A DNA stretch of 64,000 bases from Polyangiaceae bacterium (GTDB lineage Bacteria; Myxococcota_A; Polyangia; Polyangiales; Polyangiaceae), in contig JACKEB010000015.1 of the NCBI GenBank assembly GCA_020633205.1, positions 124,001-188,000 on the forward strand. The letters run 5' to 3'. The notes under the pieces are model-generated. The model was given only the letters and a program-made list of their open reading frames with translations, was not told where the DNA came from and made no database searches. A program made the position numbers and the translations under genes. This document shows positions 44,027 to 52,388 of the stretch, one piece after another. Positions within the stretch are counted from its first letter, which is position 1. Each line of letters opens with the position of its first letter.

Positions 44027-44665
44027 CTACAGATCCTGCAGGAACGGATTGATGCGCTGCTCGAGACCGATCTGCGTGTCCGGGCCGTGTCCCGGTACCA
44101 CGCGGGTCGTCACATCCAGGGTCATCAGCTTGTCTTTCAACGAGCGCTGGATGGTTTCCGAGTCGCCACCCCACAGGTCGGTGCGTCCGATGCTGCCTTG
44201 GAACAGCGTGTCGCCGCTGAACAGCACTTGCTCGCCGTCGTGCTTGAGCAAGAACGACACGCTGCCGGGTGTATGCCCAGGAGTGTGCAAAACGCCCAAT
44301 TCATACTTGCCGGCCCGTAGGTTGAAGTCGTCCACCAACGTCCCAACCAAGTCCGCCTTCTCGGGCACCTTCATGCCAAGCATCGAGGCCTGCACGGGCA
44401 ACATGTCGTACAAGAAGCGGTCCGCTTCATGGATATGAGCCTCCGCGCCCGAGCTTTTCTGCAACGGGCAGGTCGCGCCCACATGGTCGATGTGGGTGTG
44501 GGTGTGGACAATCGCCGTGACCTTCAGCTGGTGCTCGTTCAGTAGCGCTTCAATCGCCGGGAAATCTCCCCCTGGATCGATACAGATGGCTTGCCGCGCG
44601 TCGAGATCGGCCACAATCGAGCAGTTGCAACCCAAGGGGCCCACAGGAAAGCTGAAGATCGCCAC
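44027..44665 (-). CDS. Metallo-beta-lactamase-fold hydrolase (glyoxalase II-like)
   Basis: The 212-residue product has the metal motif THTHIDH (H56, H58, D60, H61), HTPGHTPGSVSF, SGDTLF and a late PGHGP, giving the full two-metal site of the MBL fold. Length and motifs match small glyoxalase II-like or YcbL-type thioester hydrolases (start MAIFSFPVGPLGCNCSIV, 'P...n.y.v.d'). Likely substrate S-lactoylglutathione or a related thioester. It is divergent from a Ser/Thr kinase gene with a 134-nt intergenic region. Confidence 0.93.
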   Translation of the reverse strand: MAIFSFPVGPLGCNCSIVADLDARQAICIDPGGDFPAIEALLNEHQLKVTAIVHTHTHIDHVGATCPLQKSSGAEAHIHEADRFLYDMLPVQASMLGMKVPEKADLVGTLVDDFNLRAGKYELGVLHTPGHTPGSVSFLLKHDGEQVLFSGDTLFQGSIGRTDLWGGDSETIQRSLKDKLMTLDVTTRVVPGHGPDTQIGLEQRINPFLQDL

Positions 44666-44702
44666 GCGGGGCGTATACCATGCGGCGCGATGCGCAGCGC
44701 GA

Positions 44703-44740
44703 TCGAGACTGCGCTCTGCGGTCGAGACCGCGCACTGCGA
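44703..44740. repeat. Tandem 19-bp imperfect repeat, candidate operator
   Basis: TCGAGACTGCGCTCTGCGG and TCGAGACCGCGCACTGCGA lie side by side (16 of 19 identical) in the divergent region between the MBL hydrolase gene and the kinase gene at 44800. Direct-repeat operators are possible; unproven. Confidence 0.4.
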
Positions 44741-44799
44741 AACAGCCTTTCATCTACCCACGAACTCCCTGACCCGGATCGCTTAGACTTCGCCGCTTT

Positions 44800-46833
44800 A
44801 TGCCCCCGCCGGACGACTCTCTACCGCACGACGACCCTCGCATCGGGACCGTGCTATCAGACCGCTATCGCCTGGACACGCTGCTTGGGGAAGGCGCGAT
44901 GGGGCGAGTGTACTCCGCCGAGCACGTGATGATGCGCAAGCGCGTCGCGGTGAAGGTGCTCCATTCCGAGCTCACTCGCGTGCCGGAGGTGGTGGGGCGC
45001 TTCGAACGCGAGGCGATGGCGGCAGCCAATATCGATCACCCGAACGTCGCCGCGGCGACGGACTTCGGAAAGCTGGAAGACGGTTCGATCTATCTGGTGT
45101 TGGAGTTCGTCGAGGGGCGCAACCTTCGAGACGAACTCAAGCGTGGACCGGTCAGCGTCGGTCGAGCGCTCCACATCACTCGCCAGATGGCTGGAGCGCT
45201 CGCAGCGGCCCACGCGCTCAACATCGTCCATCGCGATCTCAAGCCAGAGAACGTGATGCTGGTGAAGAAGGCGCACGACCCCGATTTCGTGAAGGTGCTC
45301 GACTTCGGCATCGCAAAGGTGCCGCTGGATGCCGCCGCCACGCCGGGGAGCCAGGCCGGGAGCGCGATCACCCGCGTTGGGATGGTGTTTGGTACTCCGG
45401 AGTACATGGCGCCGGAGCAAGCGCTCGGCAAAGAGGTAGATAACCGCGCGGATATTTACGCGCTCGGCGTGATCCTGTTCGAGTTGATCTCTGGGCTGCG
45501 TCCCTTCGATGAGAAGGATGAACTCGGGGTGCTCGGGCAACAGCTCTCGAAGCCGGTGCCCCGCCTCGCCGAGCGAGTACCAGGAACCCTTGCGCCTGAG
45601 GCCGTGGAGTCACTGATCCATCGCTTGTTGCGCAAAGAGGTCTCGGAGCGCCCGAATCAAGCCCTGGAAGTCGCTCGTGCCCTGGATGGCTTGCTCGCGC
45701 AAATCGCGCCGGAGCTGATGACCGTCGTGCCGGGCTCGATTCCCGGCACAGCTTCCTATCCCGGGACAGGGTCCTATCCAGGAATCGGGCGCTTTCCGTC
45801 GAGCGCGAGCTTGAAGGCCGTCGCCACGGTCGCCCAATTCAACGCAGATACCCCCGCGCCGGCAGAGATCGAGCCTCCATCAGACGCGCCGGCCACGCTC
45901 GCGTCAGATAGCCCGCGCCCGCCCCTAACCAGCGACGCGGACTTCGATCCAGGTTTCCCTGCGGCAGCACCAGGGAAGGCGGGGGGCGCTTCGGACGATT
46001 GGTTCGACGGCATTCGGTCCAATTTGCCGCCCAAGCTCCAGGAGCTGCCGAAGGCAGTGTTGCTTGGAGTGCCTGCTGCGGTGCTAGGCGTTGGCGTGTT
46101 GATCTTGGTGCTGCTGGTCGGCGCCGTCGCCACGCACACGCCGGAGCCTGCTGCCAGTGGGAGCGCCGCTGCCTCGGGGGAGCCCAAGGTCGAGCCGAGC
46201 AACCAGGCGAGCAACGATGAAATTGTTGCCGCGAGGAAAGACGGCGTGGAGGCCCTCGAGAAGCTGAGCAAGACCTACCCAGATGACACCAGCGTGATGC
46301 TCGAGCTTGCGCGCGCCTACGCGCTCAAAGAGCGCCGCGTGGACGCGGTCGAGATCATCGAAAAGGCAGTAGAAAAGAACCCGGACTCCCGTAAGGACCC
46401 AGGAGTCGCGAGCACCCTATGGGTGGCGGCCCAGGACGAGCAGAGCCAAGACCAGGCGTTTGCGTTGCTCCAGGGCGCCATGGGACAGAAGGGCGCTGAC
46501 ATCATCTATGACCTCGTGACCACCGATGGGGTGAAGCACAAGGTGGTGTCCCGTGCAGAGAAGTGGCTGGCGAGTGACCAGTTTCAAAAGAACTCGTCGC
46601 CTGCATTGAACATCGCGGTCGCGCTGAGGACTGCGAAGAGCTGCGGCCAGAAGCACGGCCTCTTGCTGCGCGCGAAGAACGTCGGCGACAAGCGCTCGCT
46701 CCCCTACCTGCATCGCTTCGCCACGCCCACTGGGTGCGGGCGTGGGGGCCGCGGCGACTGCAATCCTTGCATGCGCAAGGACGACCGCCTCAAGCAGGCG
46801 ATCGAGGCGATCGAGAAGCGCTCCGGAAGCTAG
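44800..46833 (+). CDS. Membrane Ser/Thr protein kinase with TPR-like sensor region
   Basis: The 677-residue product has a complete kinase domain at ~23-290: Gly loop GEGAMGRV (30-37), K52 (VAVKVL), HRDLKPEN with D145, DFGIAK, GTPEYMAPEQ. A Ser/Gly/Pro linker with a short SYPG-type repeat follows, then a TM (~426-450, VLLGVPAAVLGVGVLILVLLVGAV). The extracytoplasmic region of ~220 residues contains TPR-like helices (EALEKLSKTYPDDTSVMLELARAYALKERRVDAVEIIEKAVEKNP) and a C-terminal Cys cluster (GCGRGGRGDCNPC). All catalytic residues are present. It converges on the triple-thioredoxin gene with a 4-nt gap. Confidence 0.94.
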   Translation: MPPPDDSLPHDDPRIGTVLSDRYRLDTLLGEGAMGRVYSAEHVMMRKRVAVKVLHSELTRVPEVVGRFEREAMAAANIDHPNVAAATDFGKLEDGSIYLVLEFVEGRNLRDELKRGPVSVGRALHITRQMAGALAAAHALNIVHRDLKPENVMLVKKAHDPDFVKVLDFGIAKVPLDAAATPGSQAGSAITRVGMVFGTPEYMAPEQALGKEVDNRADIYALGVILFELISGLRPFDEKDELGVLGQQLSKPVPRLAERVPGTLAPEAVESLIHRLLRKEVSERPNQALEVARALDGLLAQIAPELMTVVPGSIPGTASYPGTGSYPGIGRFPSSASLKAVATVAQFNADTPAPAEIEPPSDAPATLASDSPRPPLTSDADFDPGFPAAAPGKAGGASDDWFDGIRSNLPPKLQELPKAVLLGVPAAVLGVGVLILVLLVGAVATHTPEPAASGSAAASGEPKVEPSNQASNDEIVAARKDGVEALEKLSKTYPDDTSVMLELARAYALKERRVDAVEIIEKAVEKNPDSRKDPGVASTLWVAAQDEQSQDQAFALLQGAMGQKGADIIYDLVTTDGVKHKVVSRAEKWLASDQFQKNSSPALNIAVALRTAKSCGQKHGLLLRAKNVGDKRSLPYLHRFATPTGCGRGGRGDCNPCMRKDDRLKQAIEAIEKRSGS

Positions 46834-46837
46834 GTGT

Positions 46838-48868
46838 TCAGTTGGCGGCTTGGGGCTTGCGGCCTGCCTGCTTGTCCTTTTGCGCGCGCTTGATCGCCCT
46901 CTTGAACTTGCTGTAGGGCTGCGCGCCGGAGATGAAGTAGCCACCGACGACGAAACCAGGTGTTCCGTTGATGCCGAGCTGATCGGCCGCGGCCTTCTCC
47001 GCACGGATTGAGGTGAGGTGCGTGTGCTGGTCCAGGGCGTCGGTGAACTGCTGCATGTTCACGCCTTCCCTAGCCGCGAGCTGCTCCAACACATCCCGGC
47101 CGATGCCCGTCGCTTGAGCGTCGAAGACCGCATCGATGAAGTGCCAAAACGCCTTGGCACCCTTCTGTTTGAAGACTTCCATCGCAGCCTCTGCTGCTGG
47201 CTCCGCGTCCTTGTGAAAAGGCAGCGGCAGGTTGTGCCAGATGAACTGGACCTGGTTCTTGAAGTCCTTCTCCACCTGGGCGAGCGTGGGGTTTACCCGG
47301 CGACAGAAGGGGCACTGCAGGTCGCTGAAGATATGAATGCGAATGCCGGTCTTGGGCCCCTTCGTCGGGTTGGCGCTGGTGGGCGCTGCGACCTGTTTCA
47401 CGATGAAGGGGTCGCCGTGCTTCGCGTCCTTCATCAGGTGGTCGTAGTACTTGCCTCGCGGAAGCGTGGGCCCAATCGCCGCCTTGGCTGTGGCGATCCG
47501 TTCATCGATCACCTTCTCGAAGCTCTCGAAGGGCTGCGCCCCAGAGACCCGTCGCCCATTCACGAAGAAGTGCGGAGTGCCTCGGGCGTGCACGTCATCC
47601 GCGAGGTCTTGGTCTGCTTCGATGCTCTTCTTGTGGAGGGACTTGGTGATCGCCTGCTTGGCTCGCACGGGATTTAGCCCAGCCTGCTTGGCGATGCCGA
47701 GGAGGTCGTCGTCAGCGAGCTGGGGCTGAGACTCGAACAGCAGATCATGCACCAGCCAGAACCCCTTGTTGCCCTTTTGCTTGTAGGCCTCGACCGCGAG
47801 GTTCGCAGCGGGCTCTGCCCGGGCGTGGAACGGCAGTGGGTGGTGCTTGAAGACCATTCGAACGTCGTCGCCGTACTGCTTTCGGATGCGATCCAGCGTT
47901 GGCTCTACGCGCTTGCAGAAGGGGCACTGAAAGTCGCTGAAGACGACGATGGTCACCAGGGCGTCCTTTGGACCAAGTGTCGGGGAGGTGCCAACGGGCA
48001 CCTTCCAGACCGTCTTGTCCTCCGGTTCGGCGCGCTGAGGTCGTGGCTTGGGCGCTTCGTAGTTTGCGGTGACGCGCTTGGCGTAGACCTGGGTGTCGGC
48101 GACGCCCAGACCACGGGTCGCGATCAGTTCTGCATCAATAACCTCGCGGAAACGTTCGATAGATTGCGCGCCGCTAAGCGTGACACCGTTGATGCGGAAC
48201 GCCGGAGTACCGCTGACACCAATCTTGTCGGCGAGAGCCATGTCGGCGTCCACCTGACGCTGAGGCTCCTCGCTCTCTAGCAGGCGCTTCAAGATGCGCG
48301 GGTCGAGCCCGGCTTCAGCCGCACGCATCACCAGGCTGTCGCTATCGAGCTGACGCTGTTCACGATACAGACGCGCCGCGAACTCGAAGAAGGCTGCATC
48401 GCCAAGCTGAGTCAGCACCGCCTGAGACACCAAGGCCGCAGGAAGCGCGTCTTTGTGGAAGGGCAGAGGCTTGTGCTTGTACACGACGCGCAGCTTCTTT
48501 GGGCCGTACTCATCCATGAGCTGGTGCAGCGTCGGTTGGACACGCGCGCAGAACGGGCACTGGAAGTCGCTGAACTCCACGATCGTCACCGGCGCGGTAG
48601 CGGAGCCCCAGACAGCGTCGTCCGTATCCACGGGGATTTCATCCGAGGTGGGCTGCGCGGGGCGCATCGCCGGGGCTGCGGCCACGGCCGTCGGTTCCCT
48701 CTCATAGGCGTCGCCCTCGGTGCTTGCGACGTCGATCTGCGTCGCCGCTTTCGGCTTTTCTTGACTGGCGGTCGGGCTGCAGCCGACCAGCAAGGCCGCA
48801 AGCAGCAGGGTGAGCTGCGTGATGCCATGCAGTGCACCACGGAGCTGTCCATCGGATCGATTCGTCAT
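46838..48868 (-). CDS. Lipoprotein with three DsbA-like thioredoxin domains
   Basis: From the ATG at 48868 the product has 676 residues. Lipoprotein signal ends in LLVGC (Cys30). Three consecutive thioredoxin-fold domains follow, each with a CPFC active site (C104-C107, C315-C318, C519-C522) and its own cis-Pro motif. The motifs are GTPAFRINGV in domain 1, GTPHFFVNGR in domain 2 and GTPGFVVGGY in domain 3. Each domain also has LPFH.. after the second strand and the helical insert typical of DsbA/BdbD. It would oxidise or isomerise disulfides in the periplasm or at the outer membrane. The same domain order occurs in the next gene. No DsbB/VKOR partner is nearby. Confidence 0.92.
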   Translation of the reverse strand: MTNRSDGQLRGALHGITQLTLLLAALLVGCSPTASQEKPKAATQIDVASTEGDAYEREPTAVAAAPAMRPAQPTSDEIPVDTDDAVWGSATAPVTIVEFSDFQCPFCARVQPTLHQLMDEYGPKKLRVVYKHKPLPFHKDALPAALVSQAVLTQLGDAAFFEFAARLYREQRQLDSDSLVMRAAEAGLDPRILKRLLESEEPQRQVDADMALADKIGVSGTPAFRINGVTLSGAQSIERFREVIDAELIATRGLGVADTQVYAKRVTANYEAPKPRPQRAEPEDKTVWKVPVGTSPTLGPKDALVTIVVFSDFQCPFCKRVEPTLDRIRKQYGDDVRMVFKHHPLPFHARAEPAANLAVEAYKQKGNKGFWLVHDLLFESQPQLADDDLLGIAKQAGLNPVRAKQAITKSLHKKSIEADQDLADDVHARGTPHFFVNGRRVSGAQPFESFEKVIDERIATAKAAIGPTLPRGKYYDHLMKDAKHGDPFIVKQVAAPTSANPTKGPKTGIRIHIFSDLQCPFCRRVNPTLAQVEKDFKNQVQFIWHNLPLPFHKDAEPAAEAAMEVFKQKGAKAFWHFIDAVFDAQATGIGRDVLEQLAAREGVNMQQFTDALDQHTHLTSIRAEKAAADQLGINGTPGFVVGGYFISGAQPYSKFKRAIKRAQKDKQAGRKPQAAN

Positions 48869-49103
48869 GTCTTCCAAGTTCCAATGCTGCTCGGCCCCGG
48901 GTTGGTCCCGCCGGGGCTCGCATGCCCTCACTCGTGGTTCAGCCTCGCACAAAAACGCGCGAGTGCACCCATCGGGTCTTGGAAAAAGCGGCGATCTTCG
49001 CGCGTGGTTGTCTGCGGGCACTGCTGAGCGCGTTGCGTGTTCGCGCCACACATGGGCACCCAGGGCGACTTGGAGTCGTTGCTCCGCGCGGATACGTTCG
49101 GCG

Positions 49104-49150
49104 GCACAAAAGAGAGAAGCCGCGAGGCTCGAGGCCCCGCGGCTCTTCTC
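49104..49150 (-). terminator. Terminator after the second triple-thioredoxin gene
   Basis: On the minus strand AGCCGCG pairs with CGCGGCT, flanked by GAGAAG/CTTCTC, followed by TCTCTTTTGTG. It lies ~45-90 nt past the stop at 49193. This suggests the two thioredoxin genes are separate transcripts. Confidence 0.65.
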
Positions 49151-49192
49151 CAGCGCGCATCGGGAGGACGCGCGCCCTGCTCGTATCGAGCT

Positions 49193-51154
49193 CTACTTGG
49201 CTTCCTTGAGGGCCAGTTCGATGGCCTTCTTGAACGCCGGGAACGGCTGCGCGCCGCTGATGAAGTAGCCATTGACGGTGAACCCGGGGGTGCCATTGAT
49301 GCCCGCCGCGTTGGCTTCCTTCTTGTCGGCTTCGACCGCCGCGGCATGGGTGTGCTGATCGAGAGCAGCCTTGAACTTGGTCATGTCGAGACCTTGCTCT
49401 TGAGCGATGGACTCCAGGGTCTCGCGACCCAGACCCTTCTGCTGACTCTCGAAGAGCGCCTTGTGGTACTTCCAGAAGCCGGCGTCGCCCTTTTGAGCCT
49501 TCGCCTCACGAGCGGCTTCGGCAGCCAGCTGCGCATCCTTGTGGAAAGGCAGGGGCAGGTCGCGCCACACGATCTTGACCTTGCTTCCGAACTCCTTCTC
49601 GACCTGGTCGATGGTGGGCTCGACGCGGCTGCAGAAGGGGCACTGGTAGTCGCTGAACTGCTGGATCACGACCTTGGCGGTCTTGCTTCCCTTGAATGGC
49701 GCGCCTGGGGGAGGGGCTCCGATGTCCTTCTTCTCCGGCGGCGGCGGCTCCTTGCCGTTCTTCATGATCTCGTCGTAGACCTTCGCCTTCGGCGTGCCGC
49801 CAGCGACCAGCGCCTTGGCCTTGCCCAGCTCCTCGTCGATCACGCCCTTGAACTTCTCGAAGGGTTGCGCGCCGCTGAGGCGACGACCGTTGATGAAGAA
49901 GTGGGGGGTCCCGCGGGCGTTGGTGTCTTGAGCAAGGTCCATGTCAGCCTGAATGGCCTTCTCGTACTTACCCGACTCGATCGCCTTCTGAACTTCGCCC
50001 CACGGCACGCCGATCTTCTGAGCGATGGCTTCGAGATCTGCGTCCTCCAGCTTCGGCTGACTCTCGAACAGCGCCGCGTGCGCCTCCCAGTATCCCTTGT
50101 CGCCCTTCTTGTCGCGGGCCACGCGTGCGAGCACCGCGGCGGGCTTGGCGCGAGGGTGGAACGGAAGCGCGTTGTCCTTCCAGACAATGCGCACGTCGTT
50201 GGCGTAGGTCTTCTCGACCTGATTCATCGTCTCCTCGACGCGCTTGCAGAAGGGGCACTGGTAGTCGCTGAAGATCACGATCGTGACGAGGGCGTCCTTC
50301 GGTCCCTTGATCGGGTCATCGCTCTCGAGCGGCACCTTCCAGACAGTCTTGTCGTCTTCTTCAGGACGCTCTGCCTTCTTCGCCGCTTCGGGAGCGGTCG
50401 GGGCAGCCTTGGCGTTCTGCGCGACCATCTTCGGGTAGACGTCGGAGCGCTTCACACCGCTGGCCACGGCCTTCTTCGCCTCAGCAAGCTGGGCGTCGAT
50501 GACTTCCTTGAACTTCTCGTAAGGCTGAGCGCCGGAGAGGGTCACGCCGTTGATGCGGAACGCGGGAGTGCCGTTGGCACCGGCGTTCTTCGCGTCTTCC
50601 ATCTGCTTGTCGATTTCGGCCTTGTACTTCTTGGCGGCGTAGTCGGCCTTGAACTTGGCAACGTCGACGCCAGCTTCGCCGGCCCACGCTTCGTAGTTCG
50701 CGTCGTTGAGCGCCTGCTGGTTCGCGAAGGCCTTCTCGTGGAACTTCCAGAATGCGTCATTGCCACCCAGCTTGAACACGACCTGAGCTGCCTCCGCAGC
50801 CGGGCGGGCGTTCTGGTGGAAGGGCAGCGGCTGGTTCTTCCAGACGATGCGCACGTTCTCTTTGCCGTAGTCTTGCTTGATCTTGGTGATCGTCGGCTCG
50901 ACACGGGTGCAGAATGGGCACTGGAAGTCGCTGAACTGCACGATGGTCACGAGCGCGTCGGGGTTACCCCACGACGGGTCGTCGGCAGTGACTGGAATGG
51001 TTGCGTTTGCGTGGGAGGGGATTGAGCCTCCCGTCGCTGCGAGGGCTCCTTCGCCCGCGATCTCTACGCCCTTACTCCTATCGTAGGAGTACATCAGCCC
51101 CATCCCTGCAAGGAAGCAGAGGAAGAAGCCGACGATGGCAGTTCCCTTGTTCAT
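49193..51154 (-). CDS. Membrane-anchored protein with three DsbA-like thioredoxin domains
   Basis: The ATG at 51154 has AGGAG upstream; 653 residues. An N-terminal anchor (~7-24, IVGFFLCFLAGMGLMYSY) lacks a lipobox. Three thioredoxin domains have CPFC at 79-82, 300-303 and 505-508, and cis-Pro motifs GTPAFRINGV, GTPHFFINGR, GTPGFTVNGY. These match domains 1, 2 and 3 of the downstream gene in order, so the triple layout existed before the gene was duplicated. The linkers are Lys/Glu/Pro-rich. Predicted periplasmic disulfide oxidase or isomerase tethered to the inner membrane, whereas its paralogue is a lipoprotein. Confidence 0.92.
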   Translation of the reverse strand: MNKGTAIVGFFLCFLAGMGLMYSYDRSKGVEIAGEGALAATGGSIPSHANATIPVTADDPSWGNPDALVTIVQFSDFQCPFCTRVEPTITKIKQDYGKENVRIVWKNQPLPFHQNARPAAEAAQVVFKLGGNDAFWKFHEKAFANQQALNDANYEAWAGEAGVDVAKFKADYAAKKYKAEIDKQMEDAKNAGANGTPAFRINGVTLSGAQPYEKFKEVIDAQLAEAKKAVASGVKRSDVYPKMVAQNAKAAPTAPEAAKKAERPEEDDKTVWKVPLESDDPIKGPKDALVTIVIFSDYQCPFCKRVEETMNQVEKTYANDVRIVWKDNALPFHPRAKPAAVLARVARDKKGDKGYWEAHAALFESQPKLEDADLEAIAQKIGVPWGEVQKAIESGKYEKAIQADMDLAQDTNARGTPHFFINGRRLSGAQPFEKFKGVIDEELGKAKALVAGGTPKAKVYDEIMKNGKEPPPPEKKDIGAPPPGAPFKGSKTAKVVIQQFSDYQCPFCSRVEPTIDQVEKEFGSKVKIVWRDLPLPFHKDAQLAAEAAREAKAQKGDAGFWKYHKALFESQQKGLGRETLESIAQEQGLDMTKFKAALDQHTHAAAVEADKKEANAAGINGTPGFTVNGYFISGAQPFPAFKKAIELALKEAK

Positions 51155-51268
51155 TTTGTTTCTCCTGATGTTCCTCTCGTATCCGTGAGGACACGAATCT
51201 CGTAGATCTCAGCGCCGTACCGAGCGCTTGCTCAGCGGGCAGGACAGAGATCCCTAAGTCGATTGGCT

Positions 51269-51301
51269 GACCGCGTTCGCCTCATTGCGAGCGGTCTTTT
51301 T
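51269..51301 (+). terminator. Orphan rho-independent terminator
   Basis: GACCGC (51269-51274) and TCGC (51277-51280) pair with GCGA (51287-51290) and GCGGTC (51291-51296), with a two-base bulge, loop CTCATT, then TTTTT. No + strand gene precedes it. It may end a short RNA divergent from the gene at 51154. Confidence 0.6.
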
Positions 51302-51397
51302 GGGGGAGAGGTGCGCCTGCTAGTCGCTCTCTTGGCGTTCGGCGCACCCCTTCAAGGCGGCAATACCTTGCTTGCGGCTCGCTCGTTCGACACATAG

Positions 51398-51415
51398 TTC
51401 CGTGAGGAACTAGCT
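51398..51415 (+). repeat. Dispersed 18-nt motif B, copy 3
   Basis: TTCCGTGAGGAACTAGCT. Like copy 1 it is followed by a CTGG (CTAGCT-n-CTGG). Confidence 0.6.
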
Positions 51416-51498
51416 CCTGGCCCTGTGCAGCCTTCCCGCCGAGCGGAGGGAACAGTTGCCAAGCCACAAGATCGAACGAGGAGCCGCCGGGGGCGGTC

Positions 51499-52005
51499 TC
51501 AGCTTCGCGGCGGACGGTAGATCTGCGTGGGCTGCTCGACGGGACCAAGCTCTGGGGCTGGCGTCGGCGTGAGCAACACGGGCTGCGGTGCGACCTGAGC
51601 GGCACCGAGCAGGATCACGGCGTGGTCGACCTGCGCTTGGGCGCGCCAGAGGGCGTCCTTGCTGGGTTGGTCGCTTTTCGCGCCGACGAGGCGCATGAGA
51701 TCTTCCGAGCAAGGCGCGCTCAGCTCGTCACCGCTCGCGCTGCGCAGTGGCGGCGGCGCCTCGACGGTGGTCCCGTCCGCCCCGCACATGGGCGCTGGCG
51801 GTGGCAGCTGGCTCATGTTCTCGGCGGCCAGCGCTGGCGCAGCGCCAAACAACACCCAGCTGGCGACGAACGCCGCCAACGCACGCGCGCAGCGAACCAA
51901 CCACTGGCGGGTGGCCCAGCTGGAGCGGCCCAATGTTGGCCGGTCCGTGCGGTCTGGGTGTTGGTTCAGCCCCTTCAAGCAGTCGCCTCTGTTGCCGGGG
52001 AGCAT
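51499..52005 (-). CDS. Secreted protein of unknown function
   Basis: I take the ATG at 52005, giving 168 residues; the frame is open to 52056. A signal-like segment (LAAFVASWVLFGAAPALAAE) sits unusually deep (~residues 42-62), so the true start may be an internal non-ATG codon. The mature part is short: Pro-rich (LPPPAPMCGADG), two Cys, a helical stretch (DALWRAQAQVDHAVILLGAAQVA) and a Pro-rich end (YRPPRS). No family recognised. It is divergent from the dual-kinase gene, with the minisatellite between them. Confidence 0.55.
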   Translation of the reverse strand: MLPGNRGDCLKGLNQHPDRTDRPTLGRSSWATRQWLVRCARALAAFVASWVLFGAAPALAAENMSQLPPPAPMCGADGTTVEAPPPLRSASGDELSAPCSEDLMRLVGAKSDQPSKDALWRAQAQVDHAVILLGAAQVAPQPVLLTPTPAPELGPVEQPTQIYRPPRS

Positions 52006-52107
52006 ACAGACACCCGGCGGGCGAGCAACCAGGAAGCCCGCCTGCCCATTCCCCACGGCGACCTTTTTCCGTCCATGCGCCTAGGTCCTGTGAAGGGTGC
52101 AGTGCTC

Positions 52108-52335
52108 ACCGCGCGTCCGCTGGGTTGCTTTTCGTCCGCGCCTACCGCGCGTCCGCTGGGTTGCTTTTCGTCCGCGCCTACCGCGCGACCGCTGGGTTGC
52201 TTTTCGTCCGCGCCTACCGCGCGTCCGCTGGGTTGCTTTTCGTCCGCGCCTACCGCGCGTCCGCTGGGTTGCTTTTCGTCCGCGCCTACCGCGCGTCCGC
52301 TGGGTTGCTTTTCGTCCGCGCCTACCGCGCGTCCG
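52108..52335. repeat. 36-bp minisatellite (six units plus partial)
   Basis: Six head-to-tail 36-bp units begin at 52108, 52144, 52180, 52216, 52252 and 52288, with a 12-bp partial at 52324. Unit 3 has one substitution (GACC for GTCC); the others look identical. Each contains CCGCTGGGTTGCTTTTCG. There are no spacers. Because 36 is divisible by three, several frames stay open across it, but none has a start, signal or family support. It ends 54 nt before the dual-kinase ATG. Confidence 0.95.
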
Positions 52336-52388
52336 AAATGCGCTCTGCTTTTTTGACCACTTTATCCTACATCGTGCAGGTTGGGCGC

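Larger units (their letters stand above)
51155..51498. other. Gene-free stretch with orphan terminator and both dispersed motifs
   Basis: About 340 nt upstream of the membrane-anchored thioredoxin gene, holding no credible gene. It contains a + strand terminator-like hairpin (51269-51301), motif A (51290-51311) and motif B (51398-51415). The promoter for the minus-strand gene at 51154 must also lie here. Confidence 0.6.

Noticed and set aside
49037..51025. 662-codon + strand ORF opposite the membrane-anchored triple-thioredoxin gene
   Set aside because: It is the antisense shadow of a GC-rich gene with clear CPFC domains; the product is Leu/Arg/Val-rich with no family match.
52108..52335. 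CRISPR array
   Set aside because: The 36-bp units are contiguous with no spacers, and no cas genes are present; it is a minisatellite.
51747..52388. N-terminal extension of the dual-kinase frame through the minisatellite
   Set aside because: It would add a 214-residue segment including ASAGLLFVRAYR repeats with no start signal; the ATG at 52389 fits the kinase start.
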